Part shown: positions 8,057 through 17,190 of the stretch, piece after piece | Position numbering within the stretch: the first letter of the stretch is position 1 | How the letters are laid out: every line of letters starts with the position of its first letter | Assembly: GCA_934373235.1 (NCBI GenBank) | Contig: CAKROW010000011.1 | Span: 1 to 60,682, forward strand | DNA: 60,682 nt | Direction: 5' to 3' | DNA from: an uncultured Blautia sp. | GTDB taxonomy: Bacteria > Bacillota > Clostridia > Lachnospirales > Lachnospiraceae | The notes under the pieces: generated by a model | Databases searched by the model: none | What the model was told of the DNA's origin: nothing | What the model saw: the letters and a program-made list of their open reading frames with translations, nothing else | Program-made: the position numbers and the translations under genes

Positions 8057-8932
8057 ATGAAAATTGCAGCAACATACGATAATGGAAACATTTTTCAGCA
8101 CTTTGGAAAAACGGAGTTTTTTAAGGTATATGAGGTGGAGGATAACAAGGTTGTTTCCAGTGAAGTGATCAGCTCCAATGGCACCGGACATGGTGCACTT
8201 GCCGGACTTCTCGCGGATCAGGGGATCAGTGTTCTAATCTGTGGCGGAATCGGCGGCGGCGCTCAGGCAGCACTTGCTGAGGCTGGTGTTGAGTTATGTT
8301 CCGGAGCACAGGGTGACGTAGATGCGGCTGTGGATGCTTATCTGAAAGGCGAGCTGGTATCTACAGGTGTGAACTGTGATCATCACCATCATGAAGATGG
8401 ACATTCCTGCGGAAGCCATGAGGATGGACACGCCTGCGGCGGTCATGAAGAGGGACATTCCTGCGGAGGCTGTGGCGGCGGATGTGGTTCCCAGCCATCT
8501 ATCACAGGTCCTAATGTGGGAAAAACCTGCCGTACACATTACAGAGGAACCTTTAATGACGGAACACAGTTCGATTCTTCCTATGACCGTGGTGAGCCAC
8601 TGGAATTCATCTGCGGAGCAGGCCAGATGATCAAAGGCTTTGATGCGGCAGTTGCAAACATGGAGGTTGGACAGGTAGTAGATGTTCATCTGATGCCTGA
8701 GGAAGCTTATGGTATGCCGAATCCGGATGCTATCTTTACACTTGAGATCGAACAGCTTCCGGGCGCTGAGGATCTTACTGTAGGACAGCAGGTATACCTT
8801 TCCAATCAGTACGGTCAGCCGTTCCCGGTCAAGGTAACAGCCAAAGAAGAAAAGACAATCACCTTTGATGCCAACCATGAGATGGCAGGTAAAGAACTGA
8901 ACTTTAAGATCGAGCTTGTTGAAGTGAAATAA
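8057..8932 (+). CDS. Fusion of NifX/NifB-like cofactor-binding domain, His/Cys-rich linker and SlyD-like FKBP peptidyl-prolyl isomerase
   Basis: This 291-residue cytoplasmic protein has three parts. Residues 1-105 match the dinitrogenase iron-molybdenum cofactor fold (MKIAATYDNGNIFQHFG, CGGIGGGAQAALAEAGVEL). Residues 109-145 are a metal-binding linker: four His in a row, then three 9-residue repeats of the type HEDGHSCGS, HEDGHACGG, HEEGHSCGG, then a Gly/Cys tail. Residues 155-290 are an FKBP domain of the SlyD/IF-containing type (FNDGTQFDSS, GAGQMIKGFDAAV, GMEVGQVVDV-like, EAYG). SlyD proteins bind nickel through His/Cys tails, so a metal-handling chaperone is plausible. No nitrogenase gene is present. 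It has its own promoter and a long terminator. Confidence 0.88.
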   Translation: MKIAATYDNGNIFQHFGKTEFFKVYEVEDNKVVSSEVISSNGTGHGALAGLLADQGISVLICGGIGGGAQAALAEAGVELCSGAQGDVDAAVDAYLKGELVSTGVNCDHHHHEDGHSCGSHEDGHACGGHEEGHSCGGCGGGCGSQPSITGPNVGKTCRTHYRGTFNDGTQFDSSYDRGEPLEFICGAGQMIKGFDAAVANMEVGQVVDVHLMPEEAYGMPNPDAIFTLEIEQLPGAEDLTVGQQVYLSNQYGQPFPVKVTAKEEKTITFDANHEMAGKELNFKIELVEVK

Positions 8933-8981
8933 GTACAGATAAGTTTGATTGCTTTGTTTTGCTGCGAAGCAGTCCGTAGAT

Positions 8982-9046
8982 AACTTTCCGGGGAAATCAA
9001 AGTGTCACGAAACTGTGGCACCGGATTTCCCACGGGAAGTTTTTTG
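8982..9046 (+). terminator. Terminator after the fusion gene
   Basis: AACTTTCCGGGGAAATC pairs with GGATTTCCCACGGGAAGTT in a long, slightly interrupted stem followed by six T (9041-9045). Confidence 0.75.
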
Positions 9047-9117
9047 TATCCTGCACAGATCATATTTTGTAAAAAAAGCCTTTTTGAACCAGGCTCTGAT
9101 GACGAGGGGGAAAATAT

Positions 9118-9591
9118 ATGTCTGCAGAATTAAAGAAAAGAACATTGAGAAGAAGCATCATTCTTGCAGCAGCGGCAGCACTGATCCTGTATTTCGTGCC
9201 TTTGGGGGGAAAGATAGATGCTGATGTGTGGAAACAGTTTGAAGGCGGCTTCGCTGTCTATGAAGGGGATTATAATGAAGAGGGATTCAGTGACGACGAA
9301 GAGGGTGAATCCTGGTGGTATATGTATAATGAAGAGACAAGATCAGGTGAACCCTACTTTGATATTTTTGATTCGGAGGCAGGTGAACCGGGGCTTGCAG
9401 GCTGGATCGTGGATCTGGATGATTCCCACATAACAGTACGTGTGGACTGGACCAACAAGGGAAGATATCTGCCGGGAGACTGGAAGCTGGAGAGGATGAA
9501 TACCATTTTTAAAGCGGATTATAAGATAACCGGGGACAGAATTAAAATAACAAATAATGGACAGACATTCACATTTATAAAAAGTAACTGA
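9118..9591 (+). CDS. Small membrane-anchored protein of unknown function
   Basis: This 157-residue protein has a basic N terminus (KKRTLRR) and one hydrophobic helix (SIILAAAAALILYFVPL, about 13-29), followed by an acidic, aromatic extracellular part rich in Glu/Asp (FSDDEEGESWW). The rest is predicted beta-rich, ending in ITGDRIKITNNGQTFTFIK, which looks like a small beta-barrel lipocalin-like or DUF-type domain. There is no lipobox and no LPXTG. ATG 9118 follows GAGGGGG. I do not recognise the family. It stands between two terminated units and its neighbours give no clue. Confidence 0.7.
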   Translation: MSAELKKRTLRRSIILAAAAALILYFVPLGGKIDADVWKQFEGGFAVYEGDYNEEGFSDDEEGESWWYMYNEETRSGEPYFDIFDSEAGEPGLAGWIVDLDDSHITVRVDWTNKGRYLPGDWKLERMNTIFKADYKITGDRIKITNNGQTFTFIKSN

Positions 9592-9768
9592 AAAATTGTC
9601 AGGATAAATAGAAGAAATGATTATAAAAATTGTCTAAAAAATGAACCGTATATAGAAAAAAAGAGATAATTATGGTAAGATAATCGAGTGAATACTTTGT
9701 AGAAGAGATTTTACAGAAAAGAATTTACAGATAAGTACAACAATAAAAACCAGATGAGGTGAGAATAC

Positions 9769-12042
9769 TTGGTTTTACAGCATAAGAAAATTCAGAGCCT
9801 CGGTGATTTCTTTACAGAATTGGGGAAACGCAGTGAAAAGGGCGTATATTTTTACCGGATCAATAAATACTCCGGCGAGATCGCAGAATTTCTCTATGAT
9901 TATTATGATGCCGCCCGCAGATGTGGTGTTGTAATAGAAGGAAAGATACAGAATCCTACCCAGAATAATCTGGAATATTACAGTGAGATCATGGGTATGG
10001 ACTTTCAGTTAAGTATGGGATTTATCCAGTCAGGGCTGAAGAAATGGCTTCCCAGGATGAGAGAGAAGCAGTGTGAGACAGTAGCCGGGTCGATCTATGA
10101 CACCCTGGATGACCTGCGTAAAAAAGGAAAAACAGAGAATATGCTGAAAAATGCCTACATCAAGTTTATGTGCTGGCTTTATTACAAATTTGAGCGTATT
10201 GTCAATCAGCTTGGGCAGGAGAACGTTCCCAAACTTCTGTATGTGGGAACTGTCAGTAACTATGAACTGCTTTTGATCTCCATACTTTCCAATGCAGGCT
10301 GTGATGTGGTACTTGTCCAGACTGCCGGGGACGGGGAGTACAGGAAGCTTGACCCGGACCTGGAAAGATCCTGTGAATATACAGTGGAAGGCGGAAGCTG
10401 CTTTCCGGAGGATTTTTCCCTTCGCAGATTAAGGGAAGAGGTGGAAAAAACCAGAGAAAACAGGAAGCTTTTTAAGGATGCAGAGAACCTTATAAACTGT
10501 ACCAATGCCTGGGCTCAGGGAAAAGGTCTGAAAGATATCCTTACCCCGCCGCCACTGAGAGGTGACAGGAAAGATGTATTTTATAACTGTTACTGCCGTA
10601 TCACCGGAGTTGAAGATAAACTGACCTATGCCAATGAACTGTATCAGTTCTGGCTGTCCCTGAAAAATGAGAAGAGGCATACAGTAGTGGTAAACGGCAA
10701 AGTTCCGGATCCCACTACAGAGGAGATCAGTCAGATCCGCAGGGGCAATTATACAGATCTTAATCAGATGCTGGAAGAGCTTCAGAAGAATATCCGGTAT
10801 CCAGCAAGCAAAACTCTCAGGGCACTGCTTGTGCGGGCTTTTACAGAGATCATGACAGAGGAGGAGAAGCTTTCTCCGGGAGGAAATCTGAACCGGCTTA
10901 TGAACAAGGCTGTATATCTGCTGTGCTGGATCCGCAGATATCAGGATCAGCTTTTTGTAAACTGGAAGCTCCCGGATACAGGGTGTTTTATCCACATGGG
11001 CGGCTGCAAAGGCATTAACGAAGCCATGTTCATGAAATTTCTGGCAAGGATTCCTGTGGATGTGCTGATCCTGTGTCCCAATGTCAGTGAGCACTGTTGT
11101 CTGGAGGATTCTCTTTTGTACGAGATCCATTGCAATAATTCCATGGTAATGGGAAGGTTTCCGGAGATGGACGGGCAGCTCCATATCGGAACAGCGGCAT
11201 ATCATGCAGAGCGGGATCTGGATACCATCCTTTATAATGATTCAGTGATATTTCGGGACAGGCAGTTTATAAAGGCGAATACTATTTCACTGAAAACCAT
11301 GGATCGGGAGATCAGGCTCCTGTGGGAGTCAGATATGAAATACCGCCCCGGTTTCAGTACAGTGGACGGAGTAGTGAATCTGCCGGTGATCTTTGCAAAG
11401 ATATCCGGAGTAAAGGACAGTAATGTGGAGAATTACTGGATTTCCATTAAACAGCTCATAACACCGGAAACCGTTGTGGTCGATCATCCACCATATATGA
11501 CAGCCACCACACCTAATCCGGTGAAGGCACATGCTGTGGGATTTTTCAGAAACGGCAGGCTGCAGAGAAAACGGATCAAGGCAAGCCCGGCTTATCAGTA
11601 CGGATTTCTGAGAGAGGAAATGCAGGATTATATCTTGGATAAGCTGGAATTTCTTATCAATCAGAAGCTGATCCGTGGCACTTTTGAAAACGGAACGGAA
11701 TACACCATCATATCTGTGGCATTAAACCTGCCCAGGGAGGTCACACGGCTGATCCAGAACTTTGATTTTACGAAAAAAAATCCGAAACTTATTTACATTA
11801 ACACGACCGAAATACTGATATCTCCGGAGGATACTATTTATGCCACATTTCTGAATCTTCTTGGATTCGATGTGATTTTTTTTGTTCCTACAGGATACAA
11901 TATGGAAGGTCATTTTAACGGAAAATTAATGGAAGAGCACCAGACCGGAGAGTATCTGTATGATCTGCAGGTTCCGGACTGGAACACAGTTCCGTTAACT
12001 ATACACACGTCATGGCGTGACAGACTATTCAGGAGGGGATAA
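9769..12042 (+). CDS. YceG-like component of the tellurite/stress (Ter) operon
   Basis: This 757-residue soluble protein resembles B. subtilis YceG, the family described as a putative component of the Ter biosynthetic module. It has an N-terminal repeat (VLQHKKIQSLGDFF, FYRINKYSGEIAEFL) and two Rossmann-like segments (KLLYVGTVSNYELLLISIL about 153-171; KLIYINTTEILISPEDTIY near 675). Translation starts at TTG 9769, five bases after AGGTGAG; an in-frame stop lies just upstream at 9760 and the first ATG is more than 70 codons in. It is followed after five bases by telA, as in yceG-yceH. The biochemical role is unknown. I saw no convincing promoter in 9592-9768. Confidence 0.85.
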   Translation: MVLQHKKIQSLGDFFTELGKRSEKGVYFYRINKYSGEIAEFLYDYYDAARRCGVVIEGKIQNPTQNNLEYYSEIMGMDFQLSMGFIQSGLKKWLPRMREKQCETVAGSIYDTLDDLRKKGKTENMLKNAYIKFMCWLYYKFERIVNQLGQENVPKLLYVGTVSNYELLLISILSNAGCDVVLVQTAGDGEYRKLDPDLERSCEYTVEGGSCFPEDFSLRRLREEVEKTRENRKLFKDAENLINCTNAWAQGKGLKDILTPPPLRGDRKDVFYNCYCRITGVEDKLTYANELYQFWLSLKNEKRHTVVVNGKVPDPTTEEISQIRRGNYTDLNQMLEELQKNIRYPASKTLRALLVRAFTEIMTEEEKLSPGGNLNRLMNKAVYLLCWIRRYQDQLFVNWKLPDTGCFIHMGGCKGINEAMFMKFLARIPVDVLILCPNVSEHCCLEDSLLYEIHCNNSMVMGRFPEMDGQLHIGTAAYHAERDLDTILYNDSVIFRDRQFIKANTISLKTMDREIRLLWESDMKYRPGFSTVDGVVNLPVIFAKISGVKDSNVENYWISIKQLITPETVVVDHPPYMTATTPNPVKAHAVGFFRNGRLQRKRIKASPAYQYGFLREEMQDYILDKLEFLINQKLIRGTFENGTEYTIISVALNLPREVTRLIQNFDFTKKNPKLIYINTTEILISPEDTIYATFLNLLGFDVIFFVPTGYNMEGHFNGKLMEEHQTGEYLYDLQVPDWNTVPLTIHTSWRDRLFRRG

Positions 12043-12047
12043 AAGAT

Positions 12048-13226
12048 ATGGGACTTGATTTCAGCAGAGTTACACCGCCGGAAGCTCCGAAGACAGAGCA
12101 GGCTCCTGCAAAAAATGAGATTGAAACCGTGCAGCCATATGATATTGCTGCGGACAGACAGCAGATGAATGAAACACTGGTAAATTCCGCTGAGGTGGAT
12201 GCACTTGTAAGTACCATTGAAGTAAACAACCTGGAAACTATTGTTTCCTTTGGCGCGGAAGCAGCGGAGGAGATTTCCAAGGCATCTGATGTGGTGCTGA
12301 ACAGTATGAATATGGGACAGCTTGAGGAATCCAGTGAAATGCTCTCCGCACTGTCCAAGATCATGGACAGGTTTGACCCAAGTGAACTGAAGGATAACAA
12401 CGGACTTTTTAACCGGCTTTTCGGAAACATGAAGAAACAACTGGAAAAAATCCTTGCCAAGTATCACACAATGGGCGAGGAGGTTGATAAGATCTATGTT
12501 CAGCTTAAACAGTATGAAGGAGAGATCCGTCAGTCCAACAAGAGACTGGAGCAGATGTTTGAGGTAAATGTTGAATATTATCACAAGCTTGTGAAGTACA
12601 TTCTTGCAGGTGAACAGGGCTGCCGTGAGCTGGAAGCCTATATCGCCCAGCGCCAGGCAGATTATGAGGCTACAGGAGATAATTCCATACAGCTTGAGCT
12701 GGCAAGCCTTAACAATTCCCTGATGCTTCTGGAACAGCGTACACAGGATTTAAGAGTTGCGGAAAATGTAGCAATCCAGTCTATTCCAATGCTGAAAACA
12801 ATGGCTTTCAGCAACATGAACCTGGTGCGAAAGATCAACTCCGCATTTATTGTCACCCTTCCTGTGTTCAAGCAGGCACTTGCCCAGGCTGTCATGCTGA
12901 AACGCCAGAAGATCCAGGCAGATGCACTGTCAGAGCTTGACAAAAAGACAAATGAGATGCTTCTTAAAAATGCCCAGAATACAGTTCAGCAGTCCAAGAT
13001 GACAGCCAAGCTTGCATCTGGAAGCTCTGTGAAGATCGAGACACTGGAAGCTACATGGAGAACCATTGTCAACGGCATTGATGAGACAAAAGCCATCGAG
13101 GAAAATGCCAGAAGACAGAGGATTGATGATGCTGCACGCCTTGAAAATATCAAGAAGGAATTTCTGGAAACTTACGGCGGAGCAGGGAAACCGGCAAATT
13201 CAGGAAACGGAAGCAGAAGATTTTGA
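12048..13226 (+). CDS. telA: TelA/YceH family toxic-anion (tellurite) resistance protein
   Basis: This 392-residue, mostly alpha-helical protein has a disordered N terminus (TPPEAPKTEQAPAK) and long coiled-coil stretches (LEQMFEVNVEYYHKLVKYIL; LASLNNSLMLLEQRTQDLRVAENVAIQSIP). The conserved TelA core is visible, including NLVRKINSAFIVTLPVFKQAL and LKRQKIQADALSELDKKTNEMLL. It has the usual family length and lacks membrane segments. AGGAGGGG at 12031-12038 overlaps the end of the YceG gene, so the two are coupled. TelA proteins accompany TerD proteins in stress operons. Their exact mechanism is unknown. Confidence 0.92.
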   Translation: MGLDFSRVTPPEAPKTEQAPAKNEIETVQPYDIAADRQQMNETLVNSAEVDALVSTIEVNNLETIVSFGAEAAEEISKASDVVLNSMNMGQLEESSEMLSALSKIMDRFDPSELKDNNGLFNRLFGNMKKQLEKILAKYHTMGEEVDKIYVQLKQYEGEIRQSNKRLEQMFEVNVEYYHKLVKYILAGEQGCRELEAYIAQRQADYEATGDNSIQLELASLNNSLMLLEQRTQDLRVAENVAIQSIPMLKTMAFSNMNLVRKINSAFIVTLPVFKQALAQAVMLKRQKIQADALSELDKKTNEMLLKNAQNTVQQSKMTAKLASGSSVKIETLEATWRTIVNGIDETKAIEENARRQRIDDAARLENIKKEFLETYGGAGKPANSGNGSRRF

Positions 13227-13294
13227 CGAAAGGAAGCAATATCCTTCGTTTAAATAAGTAAAGGTATACCATATCAATAAAGGAGGAAAATATT

Positions 13295-13876
13295 ATGCCT
13301 ATCAATTTATCAAAAGGTCAGAAAGTAAGCTTGACAAAGGGAAATCCCGGATTAAAGAATATTATGGTAGGACTTGGCTGGGATGTAAATGCATTTGATA
13401 CAGGTGCTGATTTTGACCTGGATGCAGCCGCATTTATGCTTGGTTCCAGCGGAAGATGCCCTACAGATAAAGAATTTATCTTCTACGGCAATCTGGAGCA
13501 TACAACAGGTGCTGTAAAACATATGGGCGATAACCTTACAGGTGAAGGTGAAGGAGATGATGAGCAGATCGAAGTGAAGCTTACAGATGTTCCTGCTAAT
13601 GTGGAGAGGATCGCTTTTACAGTTACCATCTATGAGGCAGAGGCCAGAAGACAGAATTTCGGACAGGTTTCCAATGCATATATCAGGATCGTTGATGCAG
13701 ATACAAACCAGGAGCTGATCCGCTATGATCTGGGAGAAGACTTCTCCATTGAGACTGCAGTAGTAGTAGGTGAGCTTTACAAACACAACGGCGAATGGAA
13801 ATTTAATGCCATCGGAAGTGGATTCCAGGGTGGACTTGCTGCACTGTGCGGTCATTACGGAATTGAAGTAGCATAA
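13295..13876 (+). CDS. terD: TerD-family calcium-binding stress protein (copy 1)
   Basis: This 193-residue protein follows the TerD consensus through its whole length: SLTKGNPGLKNIMVGLGWD, DFDLDAAAFML, then GDNLTGEGEGDDEQIEVKL, FGQVSNAYIRIVD, ETAVVVGELYKHNGEWKF and GGLAALCGHYGIEV. The acidic Asp clusters (DFDLDA and GEGDDE) are the known calcium-binding parts of this fold. ATG 13295 follows AAAGGAGG. The intergenic 68 bases after telA hold a weak hairpin (GACGAAAGGA...TCCTTCGT). It is 36 bases from a second terD copy, which suggests duplicated subunits with different partners. Confidence 0.95.
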   Translation: MPINLSKGQKVSLTKGNPGLKNIMVGLGWDVNAFDTGADFDLDAAAFMLGSSGRCPTDKEFIFYGNLEHTTGAVKHMGDNLTGEGEGDDEQIEVKLTDVPANVERIAFTVTIYEAEARRQNFGQVSNAYIRIVDADTNQELIRYDLGEDFSIETAVVVGELYKHNGEWKFNAIGSGFQGGLAALCGHYGIEVA

Positions 13877-13911
13877 CCGGACCGTGTCGCTGACTGAAAG
13901 GAGACATAAAT

Positions 13912-14505
13912 ATGTCAATTAGTTTACAGAAGGGTCAGAAAGTAAGCCTGACAAAAGAGAGCGCAGGCCTGTCAAAGGTGATCGTAGGACTTGGCTGGGA
14001 TGCTGCAGAGCAGTCAAAGGGATTTTTCGGATTTCTGAAATCGGCACCGGATATTGACTGTGATGCCACAGCTATCATGCTGAAAGATGGAAAATTTACA
14101 GCCAAGGATGATGTGGTATATTTCGGAAACCTGAGCCATAAATCCGGCACTGTGAACCATATGGGAGACAATCTTACAGGAGAAGGAGAGGGGGATGACG
14201 AGCAGATCGTCATTGATCTTTCCAGAGTTCCGTCAGAGTATGACAAGATCGTTATTGTGGTAAATATTTATTCCGCACAGGCAAGGAAACAGCATTTTGG
14301 AATGATCGAAAATGCGTTTATACGTATTGTGGATGCAAAGTCAAACAGAGAATTATGTAAATATAATCTGACAGATAATTATTCCGGAATGACAGCCATG
14401 ATCTTCGGAGAGATCTACAGACATAACAGTGAGTGGAAATTCGGTGCTATTGGACAGGGAACAAAGGACGGCTCCATCGGAGATATTTGCAGACGGTATC
14501 TGTAA
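13912..14505 (+). CDS. terD: TerD-family calcium-binding stress protein (copy 2)
   Basis: This 197-residue TerD paralogue has SLTKESAGLSKVIVGLGWD, GDNLTGEGEGDDEQIVIDL, FGMIENAFIRIVDAKSNREL and GEIYRHNSEWKFGAIGQG. It differs from copy 1 by an inserted EQSKGFFGFLKSAPD and by DIDCDATAIML in place of DFDLDAAAFML, a feature of the YceD/TerE side of the family. ATG 13912 follows AAAGGAG. The C terminus (IGDICRRYL) is shorter than in copy 1. It is 30 bases upstream of the calcium ATPase. The paired terD genes may make a heteromeric calcium-responsive complex; this is inferred. Confidence 0.95.
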   Translation: MSISLQKGQKVSLTKESAGLSKVIVGLGWDAAEQSKGFFGFLKSAPDIDCDATAIMLKDGKFTAKDDVVYFGNLSHKSGTVNHMGDNLTGEGEGDDEQIVIDLSRVPSEYDKIVIVVNIYSAQARKQHFGMIENAFIRIVDAKSNRELCKYNLTDNYSGMTAMIFGEIYRHNSEWKFGAIGQGTKDGSIGDICRRYL

Positions 14506-14535
14506 GACAATTAAGAGTAGAAAGGTGAATTCCTG

Positions 14536-17175
14536 ATGAGTGTAAAATTAAATAAAGAAAATCTTGCGGCAGGCCTGTCTGAAGAGCAGGCGGCTGAAAG
14601 CAGGCAGAAGTACGGAACCAATGAGCTGGCAAAGAAAGAAAAGGAATCTCTTCTGTCCATGTTCATAGGAGCTTTTGATGATATCTGGATCAAGGTTCTG
14701 TGCCTGGCACTGGTGCTCAAGGTAGTACTGGCGATCCTTGGGGTGATCATCCCCGCGCTTGGGGGCGAAAACGATATAGTTGAGATCCTCAGTATTATTC
14801 TTGCAATTGCCCTTGCAACTGGTTTCAGCACTCTTTCCGAGTACAGAAACACTTCACGAAGCGAAGCTTTGCAGGAGGAGTACAACAAGACCTATGCAAA
14901 GGTTTTCCGTGGAGGAAAACTTGTAAAGATCCTGACAAGTGAGATCGTAAAGGGTGATACCATCCTGATCCAGGCTGGTGACAAGGTTCCGGTAGACGGA
15001 ATCCTGTTTAAGGGAAATGTAAAAGTTTCCCAGGCTGCATTAAATGGAGAGTCCAGAGATGAATCCAAGAAGGCAGCAGAGGATATGGCAGACGCAGAGT
15101 CCACCGATTATTCTTCCCCGTACAAGGTGTTTATGGGATCTGTTGTTACCAGCGGTGAGGCATACATGGTTGCCACTGTGATCGGTGATGCATCTGAGCT
15201 TGGTAAGATCAACAAAGCCCTCACAGATGAGAATGAGGAAGAAGAGCGTAAAGATACCTCCAGCCTGAAACTTGAGGTAGTAGCAGGTGGTATCGGTAAG
15301 CTTGGTGTTTCAGCAGCGGCCATTGCAGGTGTGCTTCAGGTTGTCCTTACACTGATGAGAGCAGATGAAGCCATTACGCCGGTTATGGTAATCCTGGTTA
15401 TTGCCGAGGCAGTAATGCTCATGGCATCTATTGTTATCATGGCAGTCCCGGAAGGCCTTCCCATGATGAACAGTCTGGTTCAGTCCATGAACACAGAATC
15501 CATGTATAAGAAAAATATCCTTGTAAGCCACAAGGCCGCTTTTTCTGATTCCGCCTATATGAATCTTCTGTTCAGCGACAAGACAGGTACCATCACAGAG
15601 GGAAATCTCTCCCTTGTAGAATTTATCCTTGGAGACGGACGTGTGGTTGATAATTTTGACCATATGAATTTCATCGAGGCTATCACACTGAATAACCTTG
15701 CAAAAATTTCCGAGGGCAAGGCTATCGGAAGCAACAACATGGATCGTGCTCTCCTCACCTACGCTATTGTAAATGGAAAGGCAGAAAAAGTAGATTCGTC
15801 CAAAGTCAAAGAGATCAATGGTTTTGATTCCGAGAAAAAATGTGCAACTGTGGAGCTGATCGATGGAACTGTTTACTGGAAAGGTGCCACAGAGAATATC
15901 ATTGGTGAGCTGACCCACTATATGACAGAGGATGGAAATGTCATTGCTTTCACCCAGTCCGAGCGGCTGAAGGTTGAGAAGCAGATGGTTGAGGAAGCCA
16001 AGAGAACCATGAAGCTTCTCTCAGTTGTAAAATTTGAGAACGGAAGAAAGATCCTTCTTGCAGTTCTCTGTCTGAGAGATAATGTAAGAAAAGATGCTGT
16101 AGAGACAGTTAAAGTTCTGAATAATGCGGGAATCCAGGTTGTCATGGTAACCGGTGATGCGGAGGAAACTGCAGTTGCCATTGCCAGAGAGGCAGGAATC
16201 CTCAAAGACGAGAAGACAGAGGTTGTCCTCACTCATGATGAACTTGAGAAGATGTCCGACGATGAGCTTAAGAAAAAGCTTCCTGCACTGCGGGTTGTCA
16301 GCCGTGCAAAACCTCTTGACAAGAAACGTCTGGTAACAGTTGCCCAGCAGTTGGATGATGTCTGTGGTATGACAGGAGATGGTGTAAATGATGCACCGGC
16401 TCTGAAACAGGCAGACATTGGTTTTGCAATGGGTGACGGAACTGCTGTTGCACAGGAAGCAGGAGATGTTGTTATCCTGAATAACAGCCTTGCATCCATT
16501 AAGGACTGCATCCTGAACAGCCGTACAATGGCAAAATCAGTAGGAAAATTCCTGATCTTCCAGTTGACTGTTAATATCAGTACTTTGTTAATGAATATCC
16601 TGGCACCGGTTCTGGGATGGACTGAGCCGTTTTCCATCGTTCAGATCCTGTGGATCAACCTGATCATGGACACACTTGCAGCCATGGCATTTGGCGGTGA
16701 GCCGATCCTGGACCGTTATATGAATGAGAAGCCTGCCAAGAGATCTGATAATATTCTTACCGGATATATCAAATCCGCCATTGGTGTCAGTGCCGTATTT
16801 ATCACTCTGGGATCTATTCTGATCCTGGAAAATATTGGCAGTATCACTACGGCAGTTATGCCTGCAGACTGTGCAGATCCAGGACTTTATGAGAAAACAT
16901 TTATGTTTGCTTTCTTCATTTATTCCATTATCTTCAACAGTCTGAACACAAGGTCAGAAAGGTTTAATCTGTTTGAGCACATTGGTGAAAACAGGAACTT
17001 CGGCCTTGTAATGGGATTCATCTTTATCCTTCAGACAGTTCTGATCCAGATCGGTGGTCCTGTATTCAGTACCACTCCGCTGACACTGAAAGCACTTCTT
17101 ACATCTATGGTATTAGGTGTGCTGATCATTCCTGTGGATATGATCCGCAAGGCGATTGTGAACAAAAAGAAATAA
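14536..17175 (+). CDS. P-type calcium-transporting ATPase, PMCA-like (P2B)
   Basis: This 879-residue ion pump has ten predicted membrane helices. Motifs in order are VPEGLP in M4 (Glu306), SDKTGT (phosphorylated Asp348), KGATENI in the nucleotide domain, MVTGDAEETA and MTGDGVNDAPALKQADIGFAMG (about 613-634). Helix M5 has FQLTVNISTLLMN and M6 has WINLIMDTLAAMAFGGEP, with the Asn/Asp pair of PMCA-type pumps that carry one calcium per cycle. The stretch between PEGLP and DKTGT (MMNSLVQSMNTES) is more divergent than usual. ATG 14536 follows AAAGGTG. It is in line with two TerD calcium-binding genes, suggesting calcium export is part of the Ter response. Confidence 0.93.
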   Translation: MSVKLNKENLAAGLSEEQAAESRQKYGTNELAKKEKESLLSMFIGAFDDIWIKVLCLALVLKVVLAILGVIIPALGGENDIVEILSIILAIALATGFSTLSEYRNTSRSEALQEEYNKTYAKVFRGGKLVKILTSEIVKGDTILIQAGDKVPVDGILFKGNVKVSQAALNGESRDESKKAAEDMADAESTDYSSPYKVFMGSVVTSGEAYMVATVIGDASELGKINKALTDENEEEERKDTSSLKLEVVAGGIGKLGVSAAAIAGVLQVVLTLMRADEAITPVMVILVIAEAVMLMASIVIMAVPEGLPMMNSLVQSMNTESMYKKNILVSHKAAFSDSAYMNLLFSDKTGTITEGNLSLVEFILGDGRVVDNFDHMNFIEAITLNNLAKISEGKAIGSNNMDRALLTYAIVNGKAEKVDSSKVKEINGFDSEKKCATVELIDGTVYWKGATENIIGELTHYMTEDGNVIAFTQSERLKVEKQMVEEAKRTMKLLSVVKFENGRKILLAVLCLRDNVRKDAVETVKVLNNAGIQVVMVTGDAEETAVAIAREAGILKDEKTEVVLTHDELEKMSDDELKKKLPALRVVSRAKPLDKKRLVTVAQQLDDVCGMTGDGVNDAPALKQADIGFAMGDGTAVAQEAGDVVILNNSLASIKDCILNSRTMAKSVGKFLIFQLTVNISTLLMNILAPVLGWTEPFSIVQILWINLIMDTLAAMAFGGEPILDRYMNEKPAKRSDNILTGYIKSAIGVSAVFITLGSILILENIGSITTAVMPADCADPGLYEKTFMFAFFIYSIIFNSLNTRSERFNLFEHIGENRNFGLVMGFIFILQTVLIQIGGPVFSTTPLTLKALLTSMVLGVLIIPVDMIRKAIVNKKK

Positions 17176-17190
17176 CATCAAAAAATTAAA

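Noticed and set aside
8380..8470. Short tandem repeats that could suggest a CRISPR-like or simple repeat array
   Set aside because: They are in frame and encode the 9-residue His/Cys linker repeats of the fusion protein.
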